DNA of 64,000 nt from Actinoallomurus liliacearum. Its GTDB lineage: Bacteria > Actinomycetota > Actinomycetes > Streptosporangiales > Streptosporangiaceae. The translations under genes and the position numbers were made by a program. The notes below the pieces were generated by a model. That model did not search any database, had not been told where the DNA came from, and was given only the letters and a program-made list of their open reading frames with translations. The stretch spans positions 620,001-684,000 of the forward strand of contig NZ_BAABHJ010000002.1 in assembly GCF_039542035.1 (NCBI RefSeq). Direction: 5' to 3'. The first letter of the stretch is position 1. Each line of letters opens with the position of its first letter. Below, in pieces: positions 8,386-16,278 of the stretch.

Positions 8386-8925
8386 ATGGCCATCGATCGG
8401 ATCGCAACCTTGGTCGAGTCGCTTGCCTCGTACGGCGCGAACGATATCCCGCATCCGGGCGGTACCTTGCTGGCCCATCTGGAGCGCGTTCACGCGCTGC
8501 TCACGGAGTGGGGCGCGCGACCGGCGTTGCGGCTCGCCGGGCTGTGCCATGCGTACTACGGCACCGATGGCTTCCCCACCGCGCTGGGCGACGTGGCCGA
8601 ACGGGACGAGTTCGCCGCGCTCATCGGCGTGGAGGCCGAACGACTCGTCCGCTTCTACGCCGGCTGCGACCGCGGCTTCTCCTACCCCCATCTCGCCGAG
8701 GCCGAAGGACCGTTCAAGGATCGGTTCACCGGCGCCGTGAGCCGCCCGCCCCTACCGATGCGGCGGGACTTCGCCGAGCTCACCGCCGCCAACGAGCTGG
8801 ACATCATGCGGGTCAACCCCGACCTGCGCGCCCAGCATGGACCAGGTCTCCTCCGGCTGTTCACCTCATGGCGGGAACTCCTCAGCGCCCCCGCCTGGCA
8901 GGCCGTCCAGACGACCCTGCCCTGA
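8386..8925 (+). CDS. DUF6817-like hypothetical protein (HD-type helical fold)
   Basis: A 179-residue protein starting at ATG 8386, with GAGGAGG 7 bases upstream; an ATG at 8371 overlaps that site and is less likely. HPGGTLLAHLERVHALLTEWG followed by LRLAGLCHAYYGTDGF has the His-x(n)-His plus H-x-x-Y-G-T pattern I associate with DUF6817. In that family the conserved His residues suggest a metal-binding HD-like phosphohydrolase fold. Later, ITAANELDIM-like text (LTAANELDIMRVNPD) matches its C-terminal motif. The substrate is unknown. It is monocistronic and followed by a strong terminator. Confidence 0.7.
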   Translation: MAIDRIATLVESLASYGANDIPHPGGTLLAHLERVHALLTEWGARPALRLAGLCHAYYGTDGFPTALGDVAERDEFAALIGVEAERLVRFYAGCDRGFSYPHLAEAEGPFKDRFTGAVSRPPLPMRRDFAELTAANELDIMRVNPDLRAQHGPGLLRLFTSWRELLSAPAWQAVQTTLP

Positions 8926-8937
8926 CCGGCGTCGACG

Positions 8938-8970
8938 GTACGGCGGGCGCCGCTGCGGCGTCCGCCGTAC
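8938..8970. terminator. Bidirectional intrinsic terminator hairpin
   Basis: A near-perfect inverted repeat with 16 bp arms (left arm GTACGGCGGGCGCCGC), one G-T mismatch and a single central T. It sits between two convergent genes (stops at 8925 and 8993). No T-tract follows, which is common for GC-rich actinomycete terminators. Confidence 0.75.
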
Positions 8971-8992
8971 GAGAGCGGTGAGGGTGGGGCGG

Positions 8993-10018
8993 TCAGGCGG
9001 CGGCGCGTTCACCGACGGGTCGGCGGCGGAGGGCCGGGCGCTGGAGGGCCGGGGGCACGTAGGCCATGTCGAGCGTGCCGACATCGGTGCCGGGCGGAAC
9101 GATCTCGTCGATCCGGTCGAGGATCTCGTCGGTGAGGGTGACGTCGACACCGGCGAGCAGGTCGTCGAGCTGCTCCATCGTACGCGGCCCGATGATCGCG
9201 CTGGTCACGCCGGGATGAGCGATCGCGAACGCCATCGCGAGGTGCGTCATCCGCAGGCCCGCCTTCTCCGCGAGCGGAATGATCTGCTCGACGGCATCGA
9301 GCCGGCGCTCGTCGCTGAGATGCTTGAAATAGGCGGCGCGGCGGAGGTCGGTCTGCTGTCCCTTCCGGATGCGCCCGGTGAGCAGCCCCTGCGCGAGCGG
9401 ACTCCACACCAGCGTGCCCATCCCATGGCGTTGGGCGACGGGCAGCACTTCGGCCTCGATGCCACGGTTGAGGATCGAGTAGGTCGGTTGTTCGGTGCGG
9501 AACCGTTCCAGACCGCGCCGCTCGGCCACCCACTGGGCTTCGACGATGTCGGAGGCGGGCATCGTGGACGACCCGATCGCTCGGACCTTACCGCTGTGGA
9601 TCAAATCCGAGAGCGCGGAAAGCGTCTCCTCGATGTCGGTGTCGGGGTCCGGTCGGTGGATCTGGTAGAGGTCGAGGTGGTCGGTCTGCAGGCGACGCAG
9701 CGAGTTCTCGACCGCGGTCATGATCCAGCGCCGCGAGTTGCCGCGCTGATTGGGATCGTCACCCATCGGGAGATGGAGCTTGGTCGCGAGGACGACGTCG
9801 TCGCGACGCCCCTTGAGCGCCTTTCCCACGATCTCCTCCGACTCGCCGTGGGCGTACGCGTCGGCGGTGTCGATGAAGTTGATCCCCGCGTCCAGCGCTT
9901 TGTGGATGATGCGGATCGAGTCGTCGTGGTCGGTGTTGCCGTGGGCGCCGAACATCATCGCGCCGAGCGCGTAGGGACTGACCCTGATGCCGGTCCGGCC
10001 GAGGACGCGGTACTGCAT
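8993..10018 (-). CDS. Aldo/keto reductase (module 2)
   Basis: A 341-residue NADPH-dependent aldo/keto reductase of the YghZ/PdxI-like type. MQYRVLGRTGIRVSPYALG is the usual N-terminus. The catalytic set is visible: Asp and Tyr in NFIDTADAYAHGESEE, Lys in VLATKLHLP and His in LYQIHRPD. The C-terminal IIGPRTMEQLDDLLAGVDV is the cofactor clasp. ATG 10018 has CAGGAG 8 bases upstream. It is divergent from a TetR gene (10141), mirroring the pair at 0.7-2.3 kb. Confidence 0.93.
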   Translation of the reverse strand: MQYRVLGRTGIRVSPYALGAMMFGAHGNTDHDDSIRIIHKALDAGINFIDTADAYAHGESEEIVGKALKGRRDDVVLATKLHLPMGDDPNQRGNSRRWIMTAVENSLRRLQTDHLDLYQIHRPDPDTDIEETLSALSDLIHSGKVRAIGSSTMPASDIVEAQWVAERRGLERFRTEQPTYSILNRGIEAEVLPVAQRHGMGTLVWSPLAQGLLTGRIRKGQQTDLRRAAYFKHLSDERRLDAVEQIIPLAEKAGLRMTHLAMAFAIAHPGVTSAIIGPRTMEQLDDLLAGVDVTLTDEILDRIDEIVPPGTDVGTLDMAYVPPALQRPALRRRPVGERAAA

Positions 10019-10090
10019 ACGGTTACTCCTGAGGTCGAGGCGTGGTGAGCGCTCGGTCGATGCCGTACCCTGAACGTAAGTGGAATGCTC

Positions 10091-10118
10091 TTCCGGAACT
10101 ATACGGAAAAGCTTTCCG
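10091..10118. promoter_or_regulatory. Inverted-repeat region between AKR 2 and TetR 2
   Basis: Two overlapping palindromic elements: TTCCG and CGGAA around an 8 bp spacer (10091-10108), and CGGAAA-AGC-TTTCCG (10104-10118). They lie 23-50 bp upstream of the TetR start and likely form its operator. Confidence 0.6.
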
Positions 10119-10140
10119 GTTAAGCAAGCGAAGGAGTGTC

Positions 10141-10788
10141 GTGACGGAGAAGACGGCGCCGACCGGTGTCGACTCGACCGGCGCCGCGGGCCCGGGCGCA
10201 CCCGAACGCGCGCCGCGTCGGCGGCGCGCCGACGCGCAGCGCAACGTCGACTCCCTGCTCGAAGCGGCCAAGACCGTCTTCGGCACCTCGGGCGTGGACG
10301 CGCCCGCCAAGGAGATCGCCGATCTGGCCGGCGTCGGCGTCGGCACGCTCTACCGGCACTTCCCGCAGCGCTCGGACCTGGTCAAGGCCGTATTCCAGCG
10401 CGAGGTGGACGCCTGCGCGGACGTGGCCCCGGCGCTGGCCGAGGCGCACGAGCCAGGAGCGGCACTCGCCAAGTGGCTCCACCGCTACACCGAGTTCCTC
10501 GCGACCAAACGCGGACTCGCCACCGCCCTGCACTCCGGCGATCCGGCGTTCGACGCGCTGCCCGGCTACTTCATGCAGCGATTCAGACCTGCCCTCGGAT
10601 CCCTGCTGGAAGCCGCCGCGGCGAGCGGCGAGATCCGTGCCGACATCAGCGCCAAGGACCTCCTGTACGCCGTCGCCAATCTGTGCATGCCCGCGGCGGA
10701 CGAGGGAGCCGCCTACAGCCGGCGCATGGTCGCGCTCCTCGTCGACGGACTGCGCTACGGCGCCGATCCGGGCCGCTCTCGCTCCTGA
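10141..10788 (+). CDS. TetR family transcriptional regulator (module 2)
   Basis: A 215-residue TetR repressor. GTG 10141 is preceded by AAGGAG. A disordered ~30-residue N-terminus precedes the HTH domain (PAKEIADLAGVGVGTLYRHFP, about residues 50-70). The ligand domain contains YTEFLATKRGLATALH, close to the same segment of the TetR at 1678, so the two regulators are paralogues. It probably represses itself and the divergent aldo/keto reductase through the inverted repeats at 10091-10118. Confidence 0.92.
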   Translation: MTEKTAPTGVDSTGAAGPGAPERAPRRRRADAQRNVDSLLEAAKTVFGTSGVDAPAKEIADLAGVGVGTLYRHFPQRSDLVKAVFQREVDACADVAPALAEAHEPGAALAKWLHRYTEFLATKRGLATALHSGDPAFDALPGYFMQRFRPALGSLLEAAAASGEIRADISAKDLLYAVANLCMPAADEGAAYSRRMVALLVDGLRYGADPGRSRS

Positions 10789-10870
10789 CGCCGCCAGCCG
10801 GGCCTACCGGCGCCGCCCCCAGGCGGAGAGACATGCTGGGGGGCTCGCGGCACGCGATGGCGCCGCAGGG

Positions 10871-11920
10871 TCAGGCCTCGGCGGCCTTCTTCTTCCGGGC
10901 CCGGCCGAACTCGGCCATGACGTGGAAGGCCGCCTTGGGCTCCAACCCCAGCTCCGCGTACGGCCCTTCGGCCGCGCCGGGCGGCAGGACCCTGACCACC
11001 CCGAAGCTGGCCGCGTCGAAGTCGAACTCTGGATCGTGGAGGGCCGTGGTCGCCAGGTCCCAGCGGGCGAAGGTGTAGACGAACGCGGCGTCGACGCCGG
11101 CCGCGTCGTAGATGTCGAGCATCTCCCGGATGTACGAGGCCTGCTCCTGCTCGTCGCGCACCGTTCCGGCGGACAGCCGCACCGGCCGCGCGTTCTCGCT
11201 CCACTCGACGATCGAGTCCCCGCGTCCGCCCAGGTCGAAGGCGCCACGGAAGGTTCCACAGCCGAATTCGGTGACGCCGAACGGCCTGCCCCACGCCACC
11301 TGCGCGCGCAGCGCGTCGGGGAGCGCTTCGGCGTTCGTCGCGTCGCGATACCCGGAATCGGTGGCGGCGATGTCGAACGGCGTCCAGTCCACGCCCTCGA
11401 AGGCGACGGACGCGTAGCCGATCGGGCCGCCGAAGCGGGCGCGAACCTCGGTGACGACGCGGCCGAGGAACGCATTGAGCGTGGCGTGCAGCCGGGGAAG
11501 CAGGGCGCGGAACGCGGCGGGATCGGCCAGGTTCGCCGACCGCTCCTGCAAGGTGTCGCCCGGCAGGAAGCCGTCGGTGAACAGGGTGATCTCGGAGCCG
11601 GTGAGGAACACGACGCGCGCGCCGTCACGGCGCAGGCGCTCGGCACGTTCGGCGGCGTCAGTGAGGAACGCGAGGAGCTCCTCCTGGCTCAGGCCGTTCG
11701 TGAACGGCGAGTACCAGACCTCCAACCCCGCGTCGGCTGCGGCCCGCGCGGCGGCCTCCAGGCGGTCGGCGTGACCGCCGGTGATGCGGACCGCGTCGCA
11801 GTGCAGGTCCTCGCGGATCACCCGCATCTCACGCTGGACGACGTCCGGGAGGAACGGTTCGTGGGTCGTGGTCCCACCGGAGGTGAAACCGGTGTCGTAG
11901 TTGATGCCGAAGGCGCGCAT
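10871..11920 (-). CDS. TIM-barrel hydrolase-like protein (often labelled abortive infection protein)
   Basis: A 349-residue cytosolic protein. MRAFGINYDTGF, VRITGGHADRLEAAA, LEVWYSPF, VVFLTGSEITLF, YASVAFEGVDWTPFD, PFGVTEFGCGTFRGA and AAFVYTFARWDL fall at regular intervals typical of the strands of a glycoside-hydrolase-like (beta/alpha)8 barrel. Two Glu residues (SEITLF, TEFGC) sit where retaining hydrolases have acid/base and nucleophile. Related actinomycete proteins carry the label 'abortive infection' with little support; a sugar hydrolase role is equally likely. ATG 11920 has GGAG upstream. A palindrome lies 28 bp upstream. Confidence 0.75.
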   Translation of the reverse strand: MRAFGINYDTGFTSGGTTTHEPFLPDVVQREMRVIREDLHCDAVRITGGHADRLEAAARAAADAGLEVWYSPFTNGLSQEELLAFLTDAAERAERLRRDGARVVFLTGSEITLFTDGFLPGDTLQERSANLADPAAFRALLPRLHATLNAFLGRVVTEVRARFGGPIGYASVAFEGVDWTPFDIAATDSGYRDATNAEALPDALRAQVAWGRPFGVTEFGCGTFRGAFDLGGRGDSIVEWSENARPVRLSAGTVRDEQEQASYIREMLDIYDAAGVDAAFVYTFARWDLATTALHDPEFDFDAASFGVVRVLPPGAAEGPYAELGLEPKAAFHVMAEFGRARKKKAAEA

Positions 11921-11947
11921 CGCCGCTCCGATCCGTGGTGGACTTAG

Positions 11948-11962
11948 GGTACGGAGCGTACC
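11948..11962. promoter_or_regulatory. Palindromic operator upstream of the TIM-barrel gene
   Basis: GGTACG-GAG-CGTACC is a perfect 6 bp inverted repeat with a 3 bp spacer, 28 bp upstream of the start of the gene ending at 10871. The size suits a dimeric regulator. No cognate regulator gene is adjacent on the same promoter. Confidence 0.55.
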
Positions 11963-12048
11963 TTATGTGGACGATACGCCGTGCCCCACAACGCGCGCGA
12001 TCTACGGGCGCCGGCCCGCGCACGAGATCCTCTTCGCGTCGGGACCGG

Positions 12049-13020
12049 CTACGAGGACGTCTCGTCCGATTCGCCGATGCCGAGCCTCGCGCGCAGACGG
12101 GCGACCCCGGCGTGCAGGACGGGCGGCACGGTGATCAGGGTGACCGTGGCGTCGACGACGCTCGTCCGGGCGGTCTCCACGATCATCCAGCCGACCAGGA
12201 GTGTCAGCGGAACCCACGTGCGCAGGTCCGTTCGCAGGATCCAGCGGAGAGCGGCGAGGAGCCAGTGGGCCGGGGTGGCGCGCGCCGGGCGGCGCAGGGT
12301 CAAGGCCAGCGCGGGCATGCCGAGGATGAGCCGTAATACGAAGCGGATCCGGTCAGGGCGGCTCGGCAGGACATCGAGCTCGCCGAGCCATTCGTCCAGA
12401 TAACGCGACCTGGCCGTGGCCGGGAGCAGCAGCGCGCCGAGCGCGAGCGCCCGGCAGATCGCACCGGTGTCCTCGGACAGGACGGCCAGGTGATCGCGGG
12501 CGATCGAGGCGAGCTCGTCGGAGACGTCGCGCAGGCCGAGCCGCCGGGCGAGCGGCGCCATCAGGTCCAGCGTGTGCCGGCACTTCAGCCGCTGCTTGTC
12601 CTCGTCCAGGTAGCGCAGGGTGCGCATGTTGTGCAGCCGGTCGAGCACCTTCAACGCGAGCACGCGATCGTCGGCGGTGTCGATGGCCGCCTCGTCGTGC
12701 CGGCGATCCAGCTCGGTCACGCTCTCGACCAGGATGGCGATCTCGTCGCCGAACTCCTCGCGGAGCCGGGCGGCGTCGCATCCGGTGTCCTCGATGACGT
12801 CATGAAGCAGAGCGGCGCAGACGGTCGCGCCGTCCAGGCCCGAGCCGGCGGCGATCTCCGCGACCGCCAGCGGATGGGTGATGTACGGGTCACCGCTCTT
12901 GCGGAACCGGCCTTCGTGGCAGCGGGACGCGAACTCGTACGCGCGCCGGATCCTGTCACGCTCCGTGGCCGGAAGATCGTCGGGCAGTCGTGCCAGCAGT
13001 GGTTCCAGGACGGCGTTCAC
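12049..13020 (-). CDS. HD-domain (p)ppGpp-hydrolase-like protein with C-terminal membrane segments
   Basis: A 323-residue protein. Its N-terminal ~180 residues match the hydrolase half of RelA/SpoT enzymes: RAYEFASRCHEGRFRKSGDPYITHPLAVAEI, then LLHDVIEDT (the HD pair) and LALKVLDRLHNMRTL. No synthetase domain, TGS or ACT domain follows. The C-terminus instead has two hydrophobic segments (LRTWVPLTLLVGWMIVETA and VVDATVTLITVPPVLHAG). GTG 13020 overlaps the stop of the PadR gene by 4 bp (GTGA), so the two are translationally coupled. It may hydrolyse (p)ppGpp or a related nucleotide at the membrane. Confidence 0.8.
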   Translation of the reverse strand: MNAVLEPLLARLPDDLPATERDRIRRAYEFASRCHEGRFRKSGDPYITHPLAVAEIAAGSGLDGATVCAALLHDVIEDTGCDAARLREEFGDEIAILVESVTELDRRHDEAAIDTADDRVLALKVLDRLHNMRTLRYLDEDKQRLKCRHTLDLMAPLARRLGLRDVSDELASIARDHLAVLSEDTGAICRALALGALLLPATARSRYLDEWLGELDVLPSRPDRIRFVLRLILGMPALALTLRRPARATPAHWLLAALRWILRTDLRTWVPLTLLVGWMIVETARTSVVDATVTLITVPPVLHAGVARLRARLGIGESDETSS

Positions 13021-13343
13021 GGGGTCGCCGTCCGGAGGCCGGCGGCCGCTCCGCGGGATCGCCGGGCCCGTTCGAGAGCCGCGCGGGCACGCACGGCGCC
13101 CTCGTCGGTGAGCGTGTAGTAGTAGCGGGCGCGTCGCCCCTCGGCCAGGTGCTCGGCCGGGGACTCCTTGCGGCCTTCGATCCAGCCGAACCGCTCCAGC
13201 CGGGCCAGGATCGGATAGATCGTGCCGCTGGGCTGACCGGTCTCCGCGCACAGTTCGAGCCCGAAGCGCCGCTTCGCCGGATCGGCCAGCATCACGTTCA
13301 GGACGAGCATCGTCTGCAGGGTCATCCGAGGACCATCGACCAT
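13017..13343 (-). CDS. PadR family transcriptional regulator
   Basis: A 108-residue PadR-like winged-helix regulator: MTLQTMLVLNVMLADPAKRRFGLELCAETG, then SGTIYPILARLERFGWIEGRKE, then the wing ARYYYTLTDEGA. ATG 13343 is chosen; ATG 13325 six codons downstream is possible, and neither has a clear ribosome site. Its stop overlaps the start of the HD-domain gene, so it probably controls that gene together with itself. The C-terminal dimerisation helix is short, as in small PadR proteins. Confidence 0.88.
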   Translation of the reverse strand: MVDGPRMTLQTMLVLNVMLADPAKRRFGLELCAETGQPSGTIYPILARLERFGWIEGRKESPAEHLAEGRRARYYYTLTDEGAVRARAALERARRSRGAAAGLRTATP

Positions 13344-13459
13344 GTGTCGAACTCTAGATATCCAATGCGAAGCGTGACATTCCCCCAAGGGCCACACCCG
13401 CCTGACCCGTCCGACCGGATGCCTGGCGGCCATGGCGGGATGCTCGCCGCCCCCGGGTC

Positions 13460-13494
13460 GTGATCACAAGCGTTGTAGGGTCAACTGTGATCAC
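13460..13494. promoter_or_regulatory. Twin GTGATCAC palindromes at the NIPSNAP gene start
   Basis: Two copies of the 8 bp palindrome GTGATCAC start at 13460 and 13487, 27 bp apart. Each contains a possible GTG start codon of the NIPSNAP gene in the same frame. The duplication suggests operator half-sites rather than coding constraint, which argues for the downstream start. Confidence 0.5.
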
Positions 13495-13807
13495 TTGTGT
13501 CGTTGAGTACGTGATCGATCCGGCGAAGATCGACGCGTTCGAACGCTTCAGCCGCCGCTGGATGGAACTGGTCGATCGCCACGGTGGCACGCACCACGGA
13601 TACTTCCTGCCGGCCGAAGGCGCCAGCGACAAGGCCCTCGCCCTGTTCAGCTTTCCCAGCCTCGCCGCCTACGAGGAGTACCGCAAGCTCTTCGGCGTCG
13701 ACCCCGACTTCGTCGCGGCCGATCGCATCAGGGACGAGAGCGGGTGCGTGCTCCGCTACGAACGGACCTTCATGCGCCCGCTGCTTCCCGAACGCGGAGA
13801 CGAGTGA
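13487..13807 (+). CDS. NIPSNAP family protein
   Basis: A 106-residue ferredoxin-like alpha/beta protein. ITCVVEYVIDPAKIDAFERFSRRWMELVDRHGGTHHGYF is the typical NIPSNAP N-terminal strand-helix. ALALFSFPSLAAYEEYRKLFGVDPDF and the last strand, LRYERTFMRPL, complete the fold. GTG 13487 is preferred over GTG 13460 because the extra nine residues fall in a palindromic repeat. Its stop overlaps the next gene's start (GTGA), so both are co-translated. Its molecular role is unknown. Confidence 0.85.
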   Translation: MITCVVEYVIDPAKIDAFERFSRRWMELVDRHGGTHHGYFLPAEGASDKALALFSFPSLAAYEEYRKLFGVDPDFVAADRIRDESGCVLRYERTFMRPLLPERGDE

Positions 13808-14322
13808 CCGTGGGCGTGCTGTACGACTACTTCCGGGCGCCGGACGCTGGAACAGCGTTCCGGCTGCTCGACGAGGGCGATGGAACACCGTCCGGCCCGG
13901 CGACCGTGCACACGGACATCGACGCGCTCGACGCCAAGGGAATCGACCCCGATGTCATCCTCGGACAGCTGATCGCGTTCATGGGAAACGTGCCGTGGAG
14001 CGTCGATCTGGTCAAGACCGTCGGAGTGTGGCCTCCGGAAGAATCGAAGCCCGCCTCGCTCGAGGAGTACGACCGGCTTCCCGAGGACTCGCCGTGGAAC
14101 AGCGGTCCCTGGCTGGTCGAACTCGACGACCGGCTCCGCGACACGCTGGCAGACGTCGATGACCTCGCCCTGCCCTCGATCGCCGATCAGTGGGCGCACA
14201 TCGAGGAATTCCGCGGCCATATGGACGTCGTCGCCGCGCGGGACATCATCGAGGGGTTCGTCGCGCTGGCCCGTCGCGCCCGGCGGGCCGACCACCGGCT
14301 CTACTGCTGGTGCTGCCTCTGA
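13804..14322 (+). CDS. Hypothetical protein with conserved YCWCC C-terminus
   Basis: A 172-residue protein starting at GTG 13804, which overlaps the NIPSNAP stop. MTVGVLYDYFRAPD at the start, IDPDVILGQLIAF in the middle and LARRARRADHRLYCWCCL at the end match an uncharacterised actinomycete family as I remember it. In that family the terminal Tyr-Cys-Trp-x-Cys is conserved, suggesting a metal site or redox pair. No domain of known function was recognised. Coupling with NIPSNAP suggests a joint role. Confidence 0.7.
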   Translation: MTVGVLYDYFRAPDAGTAFRLLDEGDGTPSGPATVHTDIDALDAKGIDPDVILGQLIAFMGNVPWSVDLVKTVGVWPPEESKPASLEEYDRLPEDSPWNSGPWLVELDDRLRDTLADVDDLALPSIADQWAHIEEFRGHMDVVAARDIIEGFVALARRARRADHRLYCWCCL

Positions 14323-14350
14323 CCTCCGCTGCTGCACCGCATGGGCCGGA

Positions 14351-14365
14351 CGCCGGAACCCGGCG
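14351..14365. terminator. Possible small terminator hairpin
   Basis: CGCCGG-AAC-CCGGCG forms a perfect 6 bp stem with a 3-base loop between the convergent genes ending at 14322 and 14456. No T-tract follows. Confidence 0.35.
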
Positions 14366-14455
14366 CTTAGGAGGACTCGTCCGCTCATGCGGCACCCGCT
14401 CGGGCGGAATCGAGCGCCTGACGCGATCACGTCGATCTCCGGTCGGCGCGGGCGC

Positions 14456-15226
14456 TCACTCGAGTGGTGAGGCCACGGCGATGTGCGGCCGGCCGGTGAT
14501 GGGGTGGGAGCCGATGTGCGCGCGGACCCCGAAGACCTGGGCGATCAGCTCGGGGGTGAGGACCTCCGGCGGCGGGCCTCCGGCGGCGATCCGGCCGTTG
14601 TGCAGCACGACGACGCGGTCGGCGTAAGCGGCGGCGTGGTCCAGGTCGTGCAGCGCCGCGAGCACGGTCAGGCCGAGGTCGCGGACGAGGTCCAGCAGAT
14701 CCAGCCGGGCTCGGATGTCCAGGTGGTTGGTGGGCTCGTCCAGGACGAGGAGCGGGGCTTGTTGCGCCAGCGCCCGCGCCAGCAGGACACGCTGTCGCTC
14801 GCCGCCGGACAGGGTCGAGAAGAGCCGTCCGGCCTGTGCCCCCATCCCGACCCGTTCGAGCGAGGAGTGGACGATGGCGCGGTCGGTGCCGTCTTCGCGT
14901 TCGAGGAGCCCTTTGTGCGGGGTCCGGCCCATGGTGACGACCTCGGCGACGGAGAGTTCGGCGTCCACGTCGCCGTGCTGGGTGACGACCGCGCGGCGGC
15001 GTGCGGCCTCGCGGTGCCGCATCGCCCACAGGTCGTCGCCGTCCAGGCACACGATCCCGCCGGCGGGACGAAGCGCCCGGTACACGGTGCGCAGTAGGGT
15101 CGACTTGCCGCTGCCGTTGGGCCCGATGAGGGCGACGAACTCTCCGGGTTCGGCGGTCAGCTCGATGTCGGACAGGATGGGATGGTCGTCGATGCGGACG
15201 GACAGGCCCGCGATGGTGAGTCGCAT
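14456..15226 (-). CDS. FecE-type ABC transporter ATP-binding protein
   Basis: A 256-residue ATPase of a FecBCD/BtuCD-type importer. Walker A is GPNGSGKST, signature LSGGERQR, Walker B LLVLDEPTNHLD, and the switch His is in LHDLDHAA. The start ATG 15226 overlaps the permease stop by one base (TGATG). It is the last gene of a run that begins with copper-handling genes. The imported compound is a metal chelate or similar, but which metal is unknown. Confidence 0.93.
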   Translation of the reverse strand: MRLTIAGLSVRIDDHPILSDIELTAEPGEFVALIGPNGSGKSTLLRTVYRALRPAGGIVCLDGDDLWAMRHREAARRRAVVTQHGDVDAELSVAEVVTMGRTPHKGLLEREDGTDRAIVHSSLERVGMGAQAGRLFSTLSGGERQRVLLARALAQQAPLLVLDEPTNHLDIRARLDLLDLVRDLGLTVLAALHDLDHAAAYADRVVVLHNGRIAAGGPPPEVLTPELIAQVFGVRAHIGSHPITGRPHIAVASPLE

Positions 15227-16278
15227 CAGATCCTCCCCCCGGCGCGCCGTCGCAGCAGCCACAGGAAGAAGGGCACGCCCAGGGCGGTGGTGAAGATCCC
15301 GATCGGGAGCTCCTCCGGGCGGTCGACCGTACGGGAGGCCAGGTCGACCAGGACGAGGAAGACTGCGCCGAGGAGCAGCGCGACGGGCAGGACGCGCCGG
15401 TGGTCACCGCCGACGATGAACCGGGCCATGTGGGGCACCATCAGCCCGATGAAGGCGATCCCGCCGGCGACGCTCACCACCGTGGCCGTCAGCAGTGATG
15501 CGACGATGAGCAGTGTGACGCGCAGCGTCTGGACCGGCACCCCCAGTCCGGCGGCGGCGTCGTCGCCCCCGGCGAGCGCGTTCAGGTTCCGAGCCTGCGA
15601 CAGCAGGTAGATCAGGCAGAGCCCGATCACGACCGCGGGCACGCCGAGGCTGTGCCAGGTACCACCGGCGACGCTGCCCATGAGCCAGAACATCAAGCCC
15701 TGCAACTGCGTGGGGTCGAGCTGGAGCTGTACATAGCTGGTCGCCGCCGAGCACAGGTAGCCGACGGCGACACCGGCCAGCACCAGCCGGGAGTCCAGCA
15801 GGCGGCCGGCACGCTGGGCCAGGAGGTAGACGACCAGCACGCTCAGCAGGGCCGTGCCGAACGCGGCGCCGGTGACCCCGATTCCGCCGAGCGCCGTCGT
15901 CCCGAGCGCGGCGACCAGCACCGCGCCCAGCGACGCGCCCGAGGACACGCCTAGGACGTACGGGTCGGCGAGCGGGTTGCGGACGAGCGCCTGCAGGGCG
16001 ACGCCCGCGACGCTCAAGCCCGCACCGGCGGCCGCCGCGAGGAGCACCCGTGGAGTGCGGATCTGCCAGACGACCTGGTCGCGGAGCGGATCGATCCCGT
16101 GGGTCCGGCCGGTCAGGTGCGCGCCGACCACCCGCCACACCGCGCCGATCGGCAGCGTCACCGAGCCGATCGAGATCGCCACCAGGGACGCCATGAGCAC
16201 GGCCGTCGCCAGCCCGGCGATCAGTACGCCGGTCGCGCGGCCGGAGACCAGATGCGGCCGGTCGAGTCGTTCAGCCAT
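15226..16278 (-). CDS. FecCD-type ABC transporter permease
   Basis: A 350-residue permease with about ten membrane segments. Family landmarks are RTPRVLLAAAAGAGLSVAGVALQALVRNPLADPYVLGVSSGA, GAALG-like text (GASLGAVLVAALG) and the coupling-helix region FIGLMVPHMARFIVGGDHRRVLP. A single permease gene is present, so it must form a homodimer as BtuC does. ATG 16278 overlaps the 3' end of the binding-protein gene by 8 bp. Confidence 0.94.
   Translation of the reverse strand: MAERLDRPHLVSGRATGVLIAGLATAVLMASLVAISIGSVTLPIGAVWRVVGAHLTGRTHGIDPLRDQVVWQIRTPRVLLAAAAGAGLSVAGVALQALVRNPLADPYVLGVSSGASLGAVLVAALGTTALGGIGVTGAAFGTALLSVLVVYLLAQRAGRLLDSRLVLAGVAVGYLCSAATSYVQLQLDPTQLQGLMFWLMGSVAGGTWHSLGVPAVVIGLCLIYLLSQARNLNALAGGDDAAAGLGVPVQTLRVTLLIVASLLTATVVSVAGGIAFIGLMVPHMARFIVGGDHRRVLPVALLLGAVFLVLVDLASRTVDRPEELPIGIFTTALGVPFFLWLLRRRAGGRI

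Noticed and set aside
10871..11920. A phage-defence system based on the 'abortive infection' label
   Set aside because: The sequence looks like a TIM-barrel hydrolase, and no defence partner (toxin, reverse transcriptase, nuclease) is adjacent.
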